This document shows positions 12,762-22,540 of a DNA stretch of 24,477 nt, one piece after another (position 1 is the first letter of the stretch; each line of letters opens with the position of its first letter). Both the position numbers and the translations under genes were made by a program. The notes beneath the pieces were generated by a model that saw only the letters and a list, made by a program, of their open reading frames with translations, was not told where the DNA came from and did no database searches. Source of the DNA: Nitrospiraceae bacterium (lineage in GTDB: Bacteria > Nitrospirota > UBA9217); assembly GCA_003454665.1 (NCBI GenBank), contig DMKB01000154.1:660-25136 (forward strand), given 5' to 3'.

Positions 12762-15700
12762 TCACGCCATCGCCGGCTCCTGAAGTTTTACTGATACGAC
12801 GCGTGAAGAACCCGGCTCCTCCATGGTAATGCCGTAGAGCGCATCGGATGTTTCCATGGTACGCTTGTTGTGGGTGATGACGATGAACTGGGAATGAGAG
12901 CTCATTTCCCGCACAAGTCTGGTGAAACGCGTTATGTTCGCCTCATCGAGCGGTGCATCCACTTCGTCGAGCAGGCAGAAGGGGCTCGATTTGACAAGAA
13001 ATGCCGCGAAGAGCAGGGCGATGGCCGTGAGTGCGCGCTCTCCACCGGACAGAAGAGAAATATTCTGGAATTTTTTCCCCCGTGGCTGGGCGATGATCTC
13101 GATACCTGATTCCAGTATGTTCGATTCGTCGAGAAGGAACAGTTCAGCCCTTCCGCCGTCAAAGAGAAGGGAAAATACTTCTTTAAATTTATCGTGGATT
13201 GCCGTGAATGCCTCGGAAAACAGTTCCGTGGTTTCGCCGTCGAGCTTGGCAATGGTCTGCTTGAGGTTGTCCGTAGATTCATTGATGTCTTTCTGCTGTG
13301 TGGTGAGCAAGTCGTAACGTTCCTTCAGTTCATTGTATTCCTGAAGCGCATCGATGTTAATGGGGCCCATCTGGTCCACTTTTCCCCGAAGTTCCTCGAT
13401 CCGCGGTTTTGCTTCATCGAGGTTGATCTCGAACTTCCCGAGCTCCTGAACGACGGACTCCAGGTCGGTATGATAGGAATTCCGGATGCTGTCCTTCAAA
13501 TGCTCTATCTTCATCCGTAGTTCGGTGCGCTTCACCTCATTACTCGACATTTGTTTTTGCACCGCTTCAATCTCATGCATGAGATGGCGTGCCTGCTCCT
13601 CCGAGGCCTGGAGGGATTCCGCCTTTTCCTTCTGTGCATCCTGCCGGGAAACGAGGGTTTGACGATCCTCTTCGATCGTCTGGATATATTTGCGGATTTC
13701 GACCTCTGCTTCAGTGATGGCAGTCTCGAGTTCACCGCGCTTCGAGGCGATCGAAGCGAACTCGTTCTCCCGCTTCACAATCCGCTCCTCCAGTTCCGTT
13801 ATCGACTGCCTGAGCGTGTCAAGGTTTCTGAGTGAAGCATCCTGTTTTTCCTGAAGCGCCGTTATCGCCACCCGCACTTCCGTAATCTCAGTCCGGGCCA
13901 TGTCAAGGTCCTCACGCCGGCGAATGAGCTCAGCCTGAAGGATATCGATATTCTCCTGAGCGCTCGTTTGGCCCTGTTCAAGACTTTTGAGCAGGGCATC
14001 CGATTTCTCAATGCCTTCGGTGAGCTCGTTTCTGCGGACAAGGCGATCATTTCGCGCAGCAGCGATCGATTGGAGACGCTGATCGAGACGGTCCCGTTCC
14101 TCCTTCAGTGTCCCATGGTCCTTTTGCCCGTTTACGAGGTCGATTGCTGCTGCATGAATCTGCTGTGAGAGGATATCGTCCCGCTTTTTACCTGATTCGA
14201 TATTGTGTTCAAGGCCCTCTATTGTTGCCGAGATTTCCGCGATATTCTTTTTGAGATCCGCAACTTCCAGTTCGAGGTCCTTTATCTCCCGTCGGTTTCT
14301 GAGCAAGCCCGTGCCGCCTGCTTCAAGCATGCCACCGGTAACCGCACCCCAGGGGTCGACTATTTCACCGGAGAGGGTAACCAGCGTTTTATGAAATCCG
14401 TTGCTGTTCCAGAGGTGGAGTGCCGTGTCCAGCGTGTCTACGACTACCACGTCATTCAGGAGGTACTGGGCGACACTTCGGTAATTATCCCTGCAACGAA
14501 CGACGGAGAGGGCCGGTCCGATGACCCCCTGGTGGCCATTTTTTACGAAGGGTTCGGATTTGATCTCCCGCGGCGCCTCCGGGACGAACGTGCTTCGTCC
14601 ACCGCTTTCGGTTTTGAGGTAATCGATGGCCTTCAGCGAGTCATGGTGAGATCCCACGACGACATACTGGAGCCGTTCGCCGAGTACCGCCTCGATCGCA
14701 AGTTCGTAAGTCGGCTCCGTTTCTATGATATCGGCCACCAGCCCGTGTATTGTGCCGAGGCGATCAGCCGCTGCGGGTTCCTTGTGAACAGTCATTACCG
14801 TCTGGACGCCTTTCTGGTAGCCTTCGAGGCTTTGTTCGAGTTCGAGCAGGGAGCGGAGGCGTGAACTTCGGTCGGCCTGCCGGTCTTTGGCTGCATCACG
14901 CTCCGCCTCGAGGGACTTCATGCTCGTGAGCGTTTTCTCCATGCCGGCCGCGGCGAGCGCTCGCTCTTTCTCGAGGGCATCCCGTCGCGCGGCAATCTCG
15001 GCGACTTCCCTTTCTTTTTCCGCAATGTGCGAGCGGAGATCGTTTTGCTTGATTTCGATGTCTTCAGCTTCCCTGATGCTGACGGCCTCTTCTTCGTCAA
15101 GTTGAGAAAGCCTGGCCAACAGGCTGGACGCCTGGCTTTTTTCCGCGGCGGTCTCGTTCATGGCGTTAAAAAAACCGGTCCGCGAATGCTCGAGCTCCTG
15201 CTCTTTCTCTGCCAGTGTTTTCGCAAGCGATTCGAAGGTCACTGTCTTTTCGAGAAGAACGGTATTTTTATCGTGTAGCAACGCGGCGAGCGACCCCGAC
15301 TCTTTTTCGAGTGCCGTGAGGTGGCCGGCTGCCTGTGCCATTTCCTGCTTCAGGTACTCGATATCCTTCTGGTCACGTTCGCGCTGTTCGGTCAGCGACG
15401 AAATCTGGCTCTTCGCAATCTCAACGCGGTGCTCGGCACGGCCAAGAGCGCTCTCTGTCTCGTGGAGCGAATGCTGCAACGTGGAAACTTCACGTTCGGC
15501 GGAAAGGGCCTCAGCCCTGGTCTCCTGGATGGCCGCTTCAGAGCCGCTGAGGGATGCATGGAGTTCGGTGAAGCTATTCTCTACACCTTTGAATTCTTCG
15601 GTTGCTGAGGCCCATTCAAGCCCGAGATTCGAGTACTCGACGGCAGTGAGACGAAAATCCAGGTCCTTCATTTCCGTACGAAGCTTCTGATACCGCTCCG

Positions 15701-16343
15701 CTTTTTTGGCCTGGCGATCAAGGGAGTTCACCTGTCGTTTGACCTCAGCAATGATGTCGTTTATGCGTAGCTGGTTTTGTCTGGTAGATTCAAGTTTGCT
15801 CAGGCACTCCTGTCTGCGGGCTTTGTATTTCATCACGCCTGCGATTTCTTCGAACAGGAATCTCCGGTCCTGCGGTTTGGACGAAAGGATCTTGTCAACG
15901 CGGTCCTGTTCGATGATGGCGTGTGCCTTCGCGCCGACGCCTGCATCCATCATCAAGTCGCGGATATCTTTCAGCCTGCAGGGAATCTTGTTTATGGAAT
16001 AGTCGGTCTCGCCCGAGCGGTACAGTCTCCTGGAGATTTCGATCTCCTTGTACTGACCGAACTCGCTCGGGAGCTGGTCCGCAATATCGGTAATGGTGAG
16101 GGAAACTTCGGCCATGCCGAGGGGTTTGCGGGTCTCGGTGCCGCTGAAGATCACGTCTTCCATCTTGTCGCCCCGCAGGTGTTTGGCGCTCTGCTCCCCG
16201 AGCACCCAGCGGATGGCGTCGGAGATGTTGCTTTTACCGCAGCCATTGGGGCCGACGACGGCGGTAACACCCGGCTGAAACGTGACCGTTGTCTTTTCAG
16301 AGAATGACTTAAAGCCGAACATGTCGAGGGTCTTGAGACGCAT
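12762..16343 (-). CDS. smc: Chromosome segregation protein SMC
   Basis: The ATG at 16343, behind an AGGAGAT ribosome site, opens [18 protein letters not shown] like other bacterial SMCs and gives 1193 residues, the usual size. Walker A is GPNGCGKSN (31-39). A first coiled-coil arm spans about 175-510, the hinge about 528-665 (from HGLVADIIE to AVTGGML), and the second arm about 690-1030. The C-terminal head has the ABC signature [16 protein letters not shown] from 1098 and Walker [16 protein letters not shown] (1122-1136). SMC dimers with ScpA/ScpB compact and help separate the chromosome; scpA and scpB are not in this window. The open frame extends 26 codons upstream of the chosen start without similarity to the family. 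An upstream promoter is listed separately. Confidence 0.97.
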   Translation of the reverse strand: MRLKTLDMFGFKSFSEKTTVTFQPGVTAVVGPNGCGKSNISDAIRWVLGEQSAKHLRGDKMEDVIFSGTETRKPLGMAEVSLTITDIADQLPSEFGQYKEIEISRRLYRSGETDYSINKIPCRLKDIRDLMMDAGVGAKAHAIIEQDRVDKILSSKPQDRRFLFEEIAGVMKYKARRQECLSKLESTRQNQLRINDIIAEVKRQVNSLDRQAKKAERYQKLRTEMKDLDFRLTAVEYSNLGLEWASATEEFKGVENSFTELHASLSGSEAAIQETRAEALSAEREVSTLQHSLHETESALGRAEHRVEIAKSQISSLTEQRERDQKDIEYLKQEMAQAAGHLTALEKESGSLAALLHDKNTVLLEKTVTFESLAKTLAEKEQELEHSRTGFFNAMNETAAEKSQASSLLARLSQLDEEEAVSIREAEDIEIKQNDLRSHIAEKEREVAEIAARRDALEKERALAAAGMEKTLTSMKSLEAERDAAKDRQADRSSRLRSLLELEQSLEGYQKGVQTVMTVHKEPAAADRLGTIHGLVADIIETEPTYELAIEAVLGERLQYVVVGSHHDSLKAIDYLKTESGGRSTFVPEAPREIKSEPFVKNGHQGVIGPALSVVRCRDNYRSVAQYLLNDVVVVDTLDTALHLWNSNGFHKTLVTLSGEIVDPWGAVTGGMLEAGGTGLLRNRREIKDLELEVADLKKNIAEISATIEGLEHNIESGKKRDDILSQQIHAAAIDLVNGQKDHGTLKEERDRLDQRLQSIAAARNDRLVRRNELTEGIEKSDALLKSLEQGQTSAQENIDILQAELIRRREDLDMARTEITEVRVAITALQEKQDASLRNLDTLRQSITELEERIVKRENEFASIASKRGELETAITEAEVEIRKYIQTIEEDRQTLVSRQDAQKEKAESLQASEEQARHLMHEIEAVQKQMSSNEVKRTELRMKIEHLKDSIRNSYHTDLESVVQELGKFEINLDEAKPRIEELRGKVDQMGPINIDALQEYNELKERYDLLTTQQKDINESTDNLKQTIAKLDGETTELFSEAFTAIHDKFKEVFSLLFDGGRAELFLLDESNILESGIEIIAQPRGKKFQNISLLSGGERALTAIALLFAAFLVKSSPFCLLDEVDAPLDEANITRFTRLVREMSSHSQFIVITHNKRTMETSDALYGITMEEPGSSRVVSVKLQEPAMA

Positions 16344-16425
16344 AGATCTCCTTACTGCAACACTGCTGGTATGTCGAATGTATCCCCGATGGAATGCCTT
16401 TTTTATCAAGGAAATGATCAACTTC

Positions 16426-16454
16426 TATATATCACAAGAATCGGCTTTTGTAAA
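16426..16454 (-). promoter_or_regulatory. Probable smc promoter
   Basis: On the minus strand TTTACA (16449-16454) and TATATA (16426-16431) are 17 bases apart, with the smc ATG about 80 bases downstream. The -35 hexamer overlaps an inverted repeat, TTGTAA and TTACAA separated by 8 bases (16448-16467), which could be a regulator site. Confidence 0.45.
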
Positions 16455-16492
16455 GAGAAAATTACAAGGGAGGGTGTTTATTTTTCCCGGGG

Positions 16493-16506
16493 CACAATAT
16501 ATTGTG
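16493..16506. promoter_or_regulatory. Perfect 14-bp palindrome upstream of smc promoter
   Basis: CACAATATATTGTG is a perfect palindrome about 40 bases upstream of the putative smc -35 element. Its form suits a dimeric helix-turn-helix regulator, but no cognate factor is known. Confidence 0.4.
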
Positions 16507-16680
16507 GTGTTTAGGAGGCGTGAAAATCGTGAAAAAGCTGAATTATGGGTAAAAAAAGGGGATACTGTCGGCAGCGGTTGAATCAGCCGTCGTATCTACC
16601 GGAGGAATGAGCCCTTCTCGGTCCGAAAGGCCAGGGCGATGAGGAAAGCAATCCGACGTATCAAGGGGTGCGAGGATTTC

Positions 16681-18369
16681 TTAGGAGTCCGGCTCCCGCA
16701 GGCGGCGCAGTCCGACATGCATCGGCAGCAAGACTGCAAGGAGATTTATGACAACTACCAGGGCAAAGGACATGACAATTGCCACCCATCCGCTGTCAGG
16801 AATATGTCGTCCGAAGGTCTGCGCCGTGAATATGCGATATACCGGCCATGCTTCAAGTATGATGACCGTGCCGATGAAGAGCATTGCAATGAGCATGTAG
16901 ATGATGCCGCCGAAACCGGTAGGGATCTGTGCCACATTTTCGTACCGGAAGCGGGGAAAGACCGAACCAAGTCCGACGCCCAAAGCGGTAATGCCGAATG
17001 TCATCATGATTACGGTCATCACGGACAGGGTCATCATAAACGGAGTCACTCTGAGGAAGATGTTCGAGATGACGATCAGAATGCCGGCGAGTATAACGAG
17101 TGGCAGAAGACTGCTTAAGAATTTGGCCCACAGGAATTGCTTCAGAGAAAGGGGTGACGATCGGATGATCCAGAATGATTCTCCTTCGAGACTGACGGCA
17201 GGAAATACGAAGCGTACTGCGACGGCGGACACGACGAAACCAACCATACCGAGGTTCAAAAAAGAGATGAGGTTTTGCAGGAAAAAACTCGGCATGGCGG
17301 CGCGCTCAAGGGGGAGAAGCTTGAAACTGTAGAGATATACAACGATAAGGGCGACGAGGAGAAAGAGCTGGGACCACTGCGAGGTGTTGCGAAAGAAGAT
17401 TTTGACGTCCTTCAAAACAATTGCGCGAAGCCTGCCGCGAAACGGAGAGGACACGAGCGTGAAGAACAGGTCCGCGGCGCGAGAGCGGGACAGCGGCGCT
17501 TTTCGGCCCTCTTGTGAACGTGACCATCCCCGGTAATAGATTTTCATACAAACCCACTCACCGATGACGATCAATGCCAGCGCAGTGCTCCAGAGCATGA
17601 GCAGATAAAAGAGTGCATCACCACCGTTTCCCCTCAGCAGCGGGGAAAGTGACTTAGCGGCCCAGAAGCTCGGCAGGAGCGGTGAGACTGGTCCCCGCAT
17701 GGCCGTGAGGTACTGGACGAGGGTCGGAAACGTATCCGGGTCTACGAGTTTCTCCGGCTGCAGCAGCCGAAGGAGTATATACATGGCCATGAAAAACAGG
17801 AGGCCGAGAAGAACAAGTATGTCCTTGGCCCTCCGCGCGGGGAAGGCATTGACGAGGAGCATGGTAACGATAATGCCGATCCCTGCGGGTATGATCAGGA
17901 ACGGAACCACGGTCAGGGCCAGCCCGACATAGTAGCCTGCCGCAGCCTTGAAGACGACACCGTATGCGATGAAAACAGGCAGGCCGTAGATCAATACCAT
18001 CCAGGATGAATCGACGAGCGTCTCAACGAACTTCGATCGATAGATGTCTTCTCCATGAATCGGCGTTGCGTGGAGGATCTCGAGTTCACCGGAGAGGTAA
18101 AACGTTGACAGTGCCGTCACGATATTGCTGAAGACAAGGACGGAGAAGAAGACCACCAGGATCATAGAGAGCAGCCTGATCGCGAGCAGGTCGCCGAGAC
18201 CTTCGATGGTCCTGAAATAGGTGAGAACCCTGAATGATATTCCGAACATGAAGGCCCAGAAACCGAGGCCGAGAAGACCGAGGAAGGCGGTCTTGACGCC
18301 GTCACCGGGCTTGAGCCGATGGAGCCTGTTTTTGATCGCATATTTTCGCGGTGCGAGGAGAAAAAGCAT
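16681..18369 (-). CDS. ABC exporter permease (ABC-2-like, double-length)
   Basis: A polytopic inner-membrane protein of 562 residues from the ATG at 18369; roughly a dozen hydrophobic segments fall into two halves joined by a charged linker (about WSRSQEGRKAPLSRSRAADL). Conserved features of putative ABC exporter permeases are the N-terminal FYLSGELEILHATPI region, in which the GELE-LLxTPI pattern faces the ATPase, and its echo SLEGESFWIIRSSPLSLKQF in the second half. This internal repeat indicates that a single chain may act as the whole membrane part. The ATPase is probably the one encoded at 19457-20191, separated by the phosphoesterase gene. The open frame extends 11 codons further upstream to a TTG inside a heptamer array, so the N terminus is uncertain; no strong ribosome site precedes either start. 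Substrate unknown. Confidence 0.88.
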   Translation of the reverse strand: MLFLLAPRKYAIKNRLHRLKPGDGVKTAFLGLLGLGFWAFMFGISFRVLTYFRTIEGLGDLLAIRLLSMILVVFFSVLVFSNIVTALSTFYLSGELEILHATPIHGEDIYRSKFVETLVDSSWMVLIYGLPVFIAYGVVFKAAAGYYVGLALTVVPFLIIPAGIGIIVTMLLVNAFPARRAKDILVLLGLLFFMAMYILLRLLQPEKLVDPDTFPTLVQYLTAMRGPVSPLLPSFWAAKSLSPLLRGNGGDALFYLLMLWSTALALIVIGEWVCMKIYYRGWSRSQEGRKAPLSRSRAADLFFTLVSSPFRGRLRAIVLKDVKIFFRNTSQWSQLFLLVALIVVYLYSFKLLPLERAAMPSFFLQNLISFLNLGMVGFVVSAVAVRFVFPAVSLEGESFWIIRSSPLSLKQFLWAKFLSSLLPLVILAGILIVISNIFLRVTPFMMTLSVMTVIMMTFGITALGVGLGSVFPRFRYENVAQIPTGFGGIIYMLIAMLFIGTVIILEAWPVYRIFTAQTFGRHIPDSGWVAIVMSFALVVVINLLAVLLPMHVGLRRLREPDS

Positions 18370-18384
18370 GGATACACCATAGAT

Positions 18385-18475
18385 GCAAAGTGCAAAGTGC
18401 AAAGTGCAAAGTTCACTGTTCAGAGTTCAAGGTGCAGAGTTCAGAGTTCAAAGTGCAGAGTTCAGAGTGCAAGAT
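18385..18475. repeat. Heptamer array of 13 units ahead of the ABC permease gene
   Basis: Thirteen contiguous 7-base units follow the pattern (G/T)CARAGT: four identical GCAAAGT units from 18385, then degenerate TCAGAGT, TCAAGGT, GCAGAGT and TCAAAGT units to 18475. The array fills most of the 118-base spacer between the phosphoesterase stop and the permease start and overlaps the upstream extension of the permease frame. Confidence 0.9.
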
Positions 18476-18487
18476 ACAGTGACACTT

Positions 18488-19222
18488 TCACCAACCCCTC
18501 GAAAGCCTCTCCGCAAGCTTTGCGGGAAGCCCCGCTGAAATGATTTTACGCTGGGCCTCATTGATATTATAGTCGACTCGGTGAAAGGTTACGTTATTTT
18601 CACGAGTATCGTACACCAGGAACGATGCCCGGGAATCACCGTCCCTTGGCTGGCCGACGCTGCCCGGATTGATCAGGTACCGGTTCAATTCCGTTATGGT
18701 GTGTGCTTCGGGAAGTTCGACGGCAAGGACGTCGTCTCTGAAGCTGAAAAGGACCTTCATGTGTGTATGGCCGAAAAAACCGATGTGCGGTGATCCTTTC
18801 AGCGACTCGAGGAGGGCAAAATTTTCCTTCAAATCATGCTTGGTAAAAATGTAACTGTCAGTGTTATGGATGGAGCCATGGAACAGAAAGAAGGCCTCCA
18901 CCCTGAGTTCTCTCGGCAGGCTTGCGAGGAACTCCTTGCTCGCCGGTGTGAGCTGTTCACTGGTCCAGAGAATCGCCCTCCTGGCAAGGGCGTTGACGTT
19001 TCCCGGCGATTCCAAACCACAGGAGCGGGAATCATGGTTTCCCATAATGCACACAATGTTTTCCCGGCGAATGATTTCTATGCACTCGTTCGGGTTTGCG
19101 TTGTATCCGGTTATGTCTCCGAGGCAGAGCGTTTTGTCGACCTTGAGGTCGGCAATCATCGCAAGGACGGCCTGGAATGCTTCGAGGTTTGCATGGATGT
19201 CTGATATAATGGCGTAGCGCAT
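18488..19222 (-). CDS. YfcE/MJ0936-type calcineurin-like metallophosphoesterase
   Basis: A 244-residue cytoplasmic protein with the complete dimetal phosphoesterase set: SDIHAN with Asp8 and His10, GD (35-36), GNHD (61-64), His115 in FLFHGSIHN and GHTH (151-154), followed by the family's INPGSVGQPRDG segment. This is the small YfcE-like class (Metallophos_2), whose members hydrolyse phosphodiesters such as cyclic nucleotides in vitro; the natural substrate is unknown. It lies between the ATPase and permease genes of a probable ABC exporter and is transcribed with them. The ATG at 19222 is the only reasonable start, with a weak AGGAT site upstream. Confidence 0.92.
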   Translation of the reverse strand: MRYAIISDIHANLEAFQAVLAMIADLKVDKTLCLGDITGYNANPNECIEIIRRENIVCIMGNHDSRSCGLESPGNVNALARRAILWTSEQLTPASKEFLASLPRELRVEAFFLFHGSIHNTDSYIFTKHDLKENFALLESLKGSPHIGFFGHTHMKVLFSFRDDVLAVELPEAHTITELNRYLINPGSVGQPRDGDSRASFLVYDTRENNVTFHRVDYNINEAQRKIISAGLPAKLAERLSRGW

Positions 19223-19456
19223 GGGTAATTGCTATCCTGACGATCTCATCGATGACGTTGCTGCTTATGAGGCTGCCAATGCAAAATACAGACATCAATA
19301 TATTCCACATCATCACCGCTAACGCCGATTCCATTACCCGCTGGCATTGTGTGATCGCCGAGCCGTGGCACGGTGAAGTCAATATTTTCAGGGCAGAGAG
19401 GACTTTCTCACGAGTAAGAGACGCTTGTCTGAAATGCCTTTCTTTTCAGGATCTCT

Positions 19457-20191
19457 TTATGAGTCCAGTACCTCATCTCCGCCAGTGAGTCGTAAAAATA
19501 TCGGTTCAAGATGGCTGTCCTGCATCCGGGCCATGCGGCCGAGGTCTTGGACGCTGCCCTGGGCGATGATGTTGCCCTGGTTTATTATTGCCACGCGGCT
19601 GCACATTTGCTCGACGATCTCGAGGGTGTGGGTCGACATGAATACCGTAACACCCTTTGAAGCCAGGTCTTTAAAAATGTCTTTCACCAGCCGCGCGCCG
19701 CGCGGATCGAGGCCGACCATTGGCTCGTCCACGACAAGAACCCGCGGCTCGTGGAGCAAGGCCGAGGCCATCACAAGACGCTGCTTCATGCCGTGGGAGT
19801 AATTTTCCACGAGCTCATCCATCCAGTCCACAAGGCCGAAGAGTTCAAGAAGCCCGATGATTCGATTTTTTGCGTCTGTCAGATCGTACAGGCTGGCGGT
19901 GAAGTGCATAAATTCCGTGGCAGTCAGCTTATCGTAAATATAGGGCCTGTCGGGGATAAAGCCGGTGATGGCCTTGGCCTGGATCGCCTCCCGCTGGATA
20001 TCGTACTCCCCGATAACAGCAGTTCCTTCCGTGGGTTGAAGCAGGCCGGCGATCATCCTGATCGTCGTGGTTTTCCCGGCGCCATTTGGCCCGAGAAAGC
20101 CGAAGATCTCCCCGCTTCCGACATCAAGGTTAATGTGGTTGACGGCGGTGAGCTTGCCGTAAATCTTGGTGAGATTCGTGAGTTTGATCAT
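19457..20191 (-). CDS. ABC transporter ATP-binding protein (ABC-2/CcmA-like exporter)
   Basis: A 244-residue single ABC ATPase domain. Walker A is GPNGAGKT (34-41); the ABC signature is degenerate, YSHGMKQR (131-138) instead of LSGGQ; Walker B is VLVVDEPMVGLD (151-162); the switch histidine is in MSTHTLE. The Q-loop position reads GFIPDRPYIYDKLT, with Asp in place of Gln, a substitution type seen in export ATPases of the BcrA/CcmA group. It probably drives the permease encoded two genes downstream. It follows the transglutaminase-like gene by 185 bases on the same strand. Confidence 0.93.
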   Translation of the reverse strand: MIKLTNLTKIYGKLTAVNHINLDVGSGEIFGFLGPNGAGKTTTIRMIAGLLQPTEGTAVIGEYDIQREAIQAKAITGFIPDRPYIYDKLTATEFMHFTASLYDLTDAKNRIIGLLELFGLVDWMDELVENYSHGMKQRLVMASALLHEPRVLVVDEPMVGLDPRGARLVKDIFKDLASKGVTVFMSTHTLEIVEQMCSRVAIINQGNIIAQGSVQDLGRMARMQDSHLEPIFLRLTGGDEVLDS

Positions 20192-20376
20192 GTCAGTTTA
20201 CGTGCTGCAATGCGCTTTCCACAGACGAACATTGATGCAGGCGGGGAAGGCGTATCCTCGCAAAAAACAACATTACTCCCTCGGCGCTCTTCTGAGAAAA
20301 TCAACGTGATCTGTGATAGCTCCTGTTCACCCGTCTCAGTGAACGCTCCTGGAATGGTAATCCCTGGTCTTCAGGG

Positions 20377-21873
20377 TTATTTTGTCGCGGCTTTCCCTTC
20401 ATGTGTCTTCAGCTTTTTCAGTTCCCGATGCCGGTACTTCACCACCTCCACCCGGAGTTTGCCGACGAGCCTGAGGATTTCCGACTGCCGGTCGAGGTTG
20501 CCCGTGACGAACCGGATATGCGTTGCGTCAGCCGGAAACTGGTTGAACGTGGGATCTACTGCCGCCCAGCCGCCGAGCCAGACTTCCGGCCAGGCGTGGT
20601 AGTAGAAGCCGTTGTCCATGTACACGATGCCCACGGCGATACGCGTCGGTATTCCTGCTGCCCGGGCGAGGGCAGTGTAGAGCGTTGTATGTTCATTACA
20701 GTCACCCACTCGCTGGTTCAATATTTCGAGGGCACTCGGGATGCTGACGACGGGTTTCTTAAAAATTGCATCATAAACCCATTCATTCAATTTTCTCGCG
20801 GCGATACGCGCATCCTGCTCATTGCCGAGTATTTTTGCAGCCTGCTTTCGTATCCGTTCGTCATCGCTCTGGATCAGTGCATTCGCCTTGAGGTGCTCCT
20901 GCAAGTCTTTTTTGGCGTAGGGCAGATCGTATGAATGAGCAGGGGGCTCCACAGTGATTTCGACGGAGTTCCCCGTCAGTTTCTGACGACCCTCGTCGAG
21001 TTCAAAGCCGGTTAGCGAAGCATTGTTCAGGCGAGCTTTGAGATACACGACGGAAGAAGCATTGGTGATGGGAGTCGACGGAATCCTGGTGAGGGCAATG
21101 ATATCCACTGCAGGGCCCTTCTTGTCCAGTTTCTTTGCTTCTTCCCTGGTTTCTTGCAGGAGGACGTACCCAAGGGGGCTTTCTTCCTTGATCGTTTCTC
21201 CGTCCTGGGTGATCCAGGAAAGCGCCTCCATTCCCTGGAACGTTTCCTTGAGCTTATAGACGGTTTTTTTCTCATCGCCTACTTTGATCTGTTCTTTTGC
21301 CATGACGGTAACCGTGGCGTCATCGGTCTTCATGGTGGCGGGGTTGAAGAGGGGAAAGCGGTACGTTTTGCCCGGCTCCAGACCCAGCATAACCAGGGCG
21401 GGTTTGATGTTCGGAGACAGATAGGGCGGGGCGTTCAGAGGGATTCGTTCCTTTCTCACCTGCCCGCCCGTGATGATGTCCAGGACGAGCTGGTCCTTGA
21501 TCACCGCGCCTTTAATCTCCATGGAGGTCATATTCGACTTCATGGTGAAGTCGAAATATTTCAGAAGAAAATTTTTTGTCGTGTAGCTGTTGATAACGGT
21601 TCGTATCCGCTGCACCGTGCCCAGTACCAGGATGTCGAGTTCCGACTCCTCGAAGAGATGGTAGGTATCTCCCTCCGGCAGTATGCGCGTATGTGCGTAG
21701 CCTATTTTCCGGTTTAGCTGGTAAATACCGAACCATTCGTCTCCCACGCGCACGCCTTCCTGGGTGATAACATCCAGGGCGATGACGACGCTCGGGCGCA
21801 CGTACGTGCGCTCGACGAGCAGCCCGAGCATCACGAGCCAGAAAAGTATGATAGCTGTTTTGACGAGATTCAT
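20377..21873 (-). CDS. Periplasmic transglutaminase-like (cysteine protease fold) protein
   Basis: A 498-residue protein with an N-terminal membrane anchor or signal (IILFWLVMLGLLV, 8-20). The middle (about 45-310) is a beta-rich region of unknown role. The C-terminal transglutaminase core has the catalytic triad visible: Cys392 in RVGDCNEHTTLYTALARAAGIPTR, His426 in FYYHAWPEVWL and Asp440 in WAAVDPTFNQFP. Bacterial proteins of this type usually act as peptidases or amidases rather than cross-linking enzymes. The gene heads a minus-strand set with an ABC ATPase, a phosphoesterase and an ABC permease; transglutaminase-like genes next to ABC exporter genes occur in Geobacter-like genomes. The ATG at 21873 follows an AGGCGG site. 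Confidence 0.9.
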   Translation of the reverse strand: MNLVKTAIILFWLVMLGLLVERTYVRPSVVIALDVITQEGVRVGDEWFGIYQLNRKIGYAHTRILPEGDTYHLFEESELDILVLGTVQRIRTVINSYTTKNFLLKYFDFTMKSNMTSMEIKGAVIKDQLVLDIITGGQVRKERIPLNAPPYLSPNIKPALVMLGLEPGKTYRFPLFNPATMKTDDATVTVMAKEQIKVGDEKKTVYKLKETFQGMEALSWITQDGETIKEESPLGYVLLQETREEAKKLDKKGPAVDIIALTRIPSTPITNASSVVYLKARLNNASLTGFELDEGRQKLTGNSVEITVEPPAHSYDLPYAKKDLQEHLKANALIQSDDERIRKQAAKILGNEQDARIAARKLNEWVYDAIFKKPVVSIPSALEILNQRVGDCNEHTTLYTALARAAGIPTRIAVGIVYMDNGFYYHAWPEVWLGGWAAVDPTFNQFPADATHIRFVTGNLDRQSEILRLVGKLRVEVVKYRHRELKKLKTHEGKAATK

Positions 21874-22015
21874 GAGATTGCCGCCTATAGCTATATACTA
21901 CCAAATAATAGGAAAAAGGGAAAGTCATGTACGTGCGAATATGTGGTACAATTAATTGAAATACGTAACGTGGGCGAGGTGTTGGGGCGGTGACATATCC
22001 CTTCTCACCGAATCA

Positions 22016-22030
22016 ATGTTGCAGCAACAT
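22016..22030. promoter_or_regulatory. Perfect 15-bp inverted repeat upstream of the lipoprotein-like gene
   Basis: ATGTTGC and GCAACAT are separated by a single A. It lies 43 bases upstream of the start at 22073, in a suitable position for an operator or a small hairpin in the 5' leader. Confidence 0.4.
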
Positions 22031-22072
22031 GAATGCGTGGCTATGAAACGAGACGGAAAGGAAGCGATCAAT

Positions 22073-22540
22073 ATGAAATCCATCAACGCGATCATCTTGC
22101 TCGTGCTCGTGAGCATCCTCTGTACGATCGGCTGCCACAAGGAAACAGAGGAGCAAAAGATTAGAAAGGTCATTGCGGAAATCCAGGAAGCTGCGGAGCA
22201 AAAGGCGATCAAGACCCTCCTGGGGCATCTTTCCAAGGCGTACCGGGATCCGCAGGGTCGCGACTACAACGGCATCAAGGGCCTGCTCGTATTCTATTTT
22301 TACCGGCACCAGAAGGTCTCGGTGTATATCGCGAATCTGGAAGTAGGCGTAACGGATTCGACGGCTGAGGCGGCCTTTGAGGCCGTTCTGACGGGAGGGG
22401 ACAAAAAAGGAGCAGCAGGAGGACTTTTGCCCGACACTCTCGGCATGTACCACTTTACCGTGTCTTTCATCAAGGAGTCAGGCGACTGGAACGTTCTATC
22501 GGCACAATGGAACCGGACCGGTGAGGGTGCCAGGGAATAA
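22073..22540 (+). CDS. Small secreted lipoprotein-like protein, NTF2-like fold suspected
   Basis: The ATG at 22073 is preceded by GGAAAGGAA at good distance and opens a clear signal peptide (MKSINAIILLVLVSILCTIGC) ending in a cysteine at residue 21 with T-I-G before it, close to a lipobox. Two further ATGs upstream stay in frame but would put a hydrophilic stretch before the signal. The 155-residue product continues with a helical KIRKVIAEIQEAAEQKAIK segment, then LLGHLSKAYRD and paired beta strands ending FIKESGDWNVLSAQWNR. This order of helices and a final twisted sheet resembles NTF2-like lipoproteins (SnoaL/DUF4440 type), but similarity is by pattern only. Role unknown; it would face the periplasm. 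Confidence 0.75.
   Translation: MKSINAIILLVLVSILCTIGCHKETEEQKIRKVIAEIQEAAEQKAIKTLLGHLSKAYRDPQGRDYNGIKGLLVFYFYRHQKVSVYIANLEVGVTDSTAEAAFEAVLTGGDKKGAAGGLLPDTLGMYHFTVSFIKESGDWNVLSAQWNRTGEGARE

Larger units (their letters stand above)
16344..16680. other. Spacer between the ABC permease gene and smc
   Basis: These 337 bases hold the smc promoter (16426-16454), an inverted repeat across its -35 region and a 14-bp palindrome (16493-16506). On the plus strand an AGGAGG is followed by a GTG-started frame of only ten codons (ends GGGTAA near 16550), too short to call. From about 16560 to 16680 I see nothing recognisable. Confidence 0.5.

Noticed and set aside
19246..19407. 53-codon open minus-strand frame (contains LGDHTMPAGNGIGVSGDD) between the ATPase and phosphoesterase genes
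   Set aside because: No start with a ribosome site and no family recognised. It could be a gene remnant, but an open frame of this length occurs by chance.
19457..20191. Asp instead of Gln in the Q-loop and a degenerate signature in the ABC ATPase as signs of inactivity
   Set aside because: Walker A, Walker B and the switch His are intact, and acidic residues at the Q-loop position occur in active export ATPases of this group.
20377..20602. Long plus-strand frames opposite the transglutaminase and ABC ATPase genes
   Set aside because: They are antisense shadows of well-supported genes with complete catalytic motifs on the other strand.
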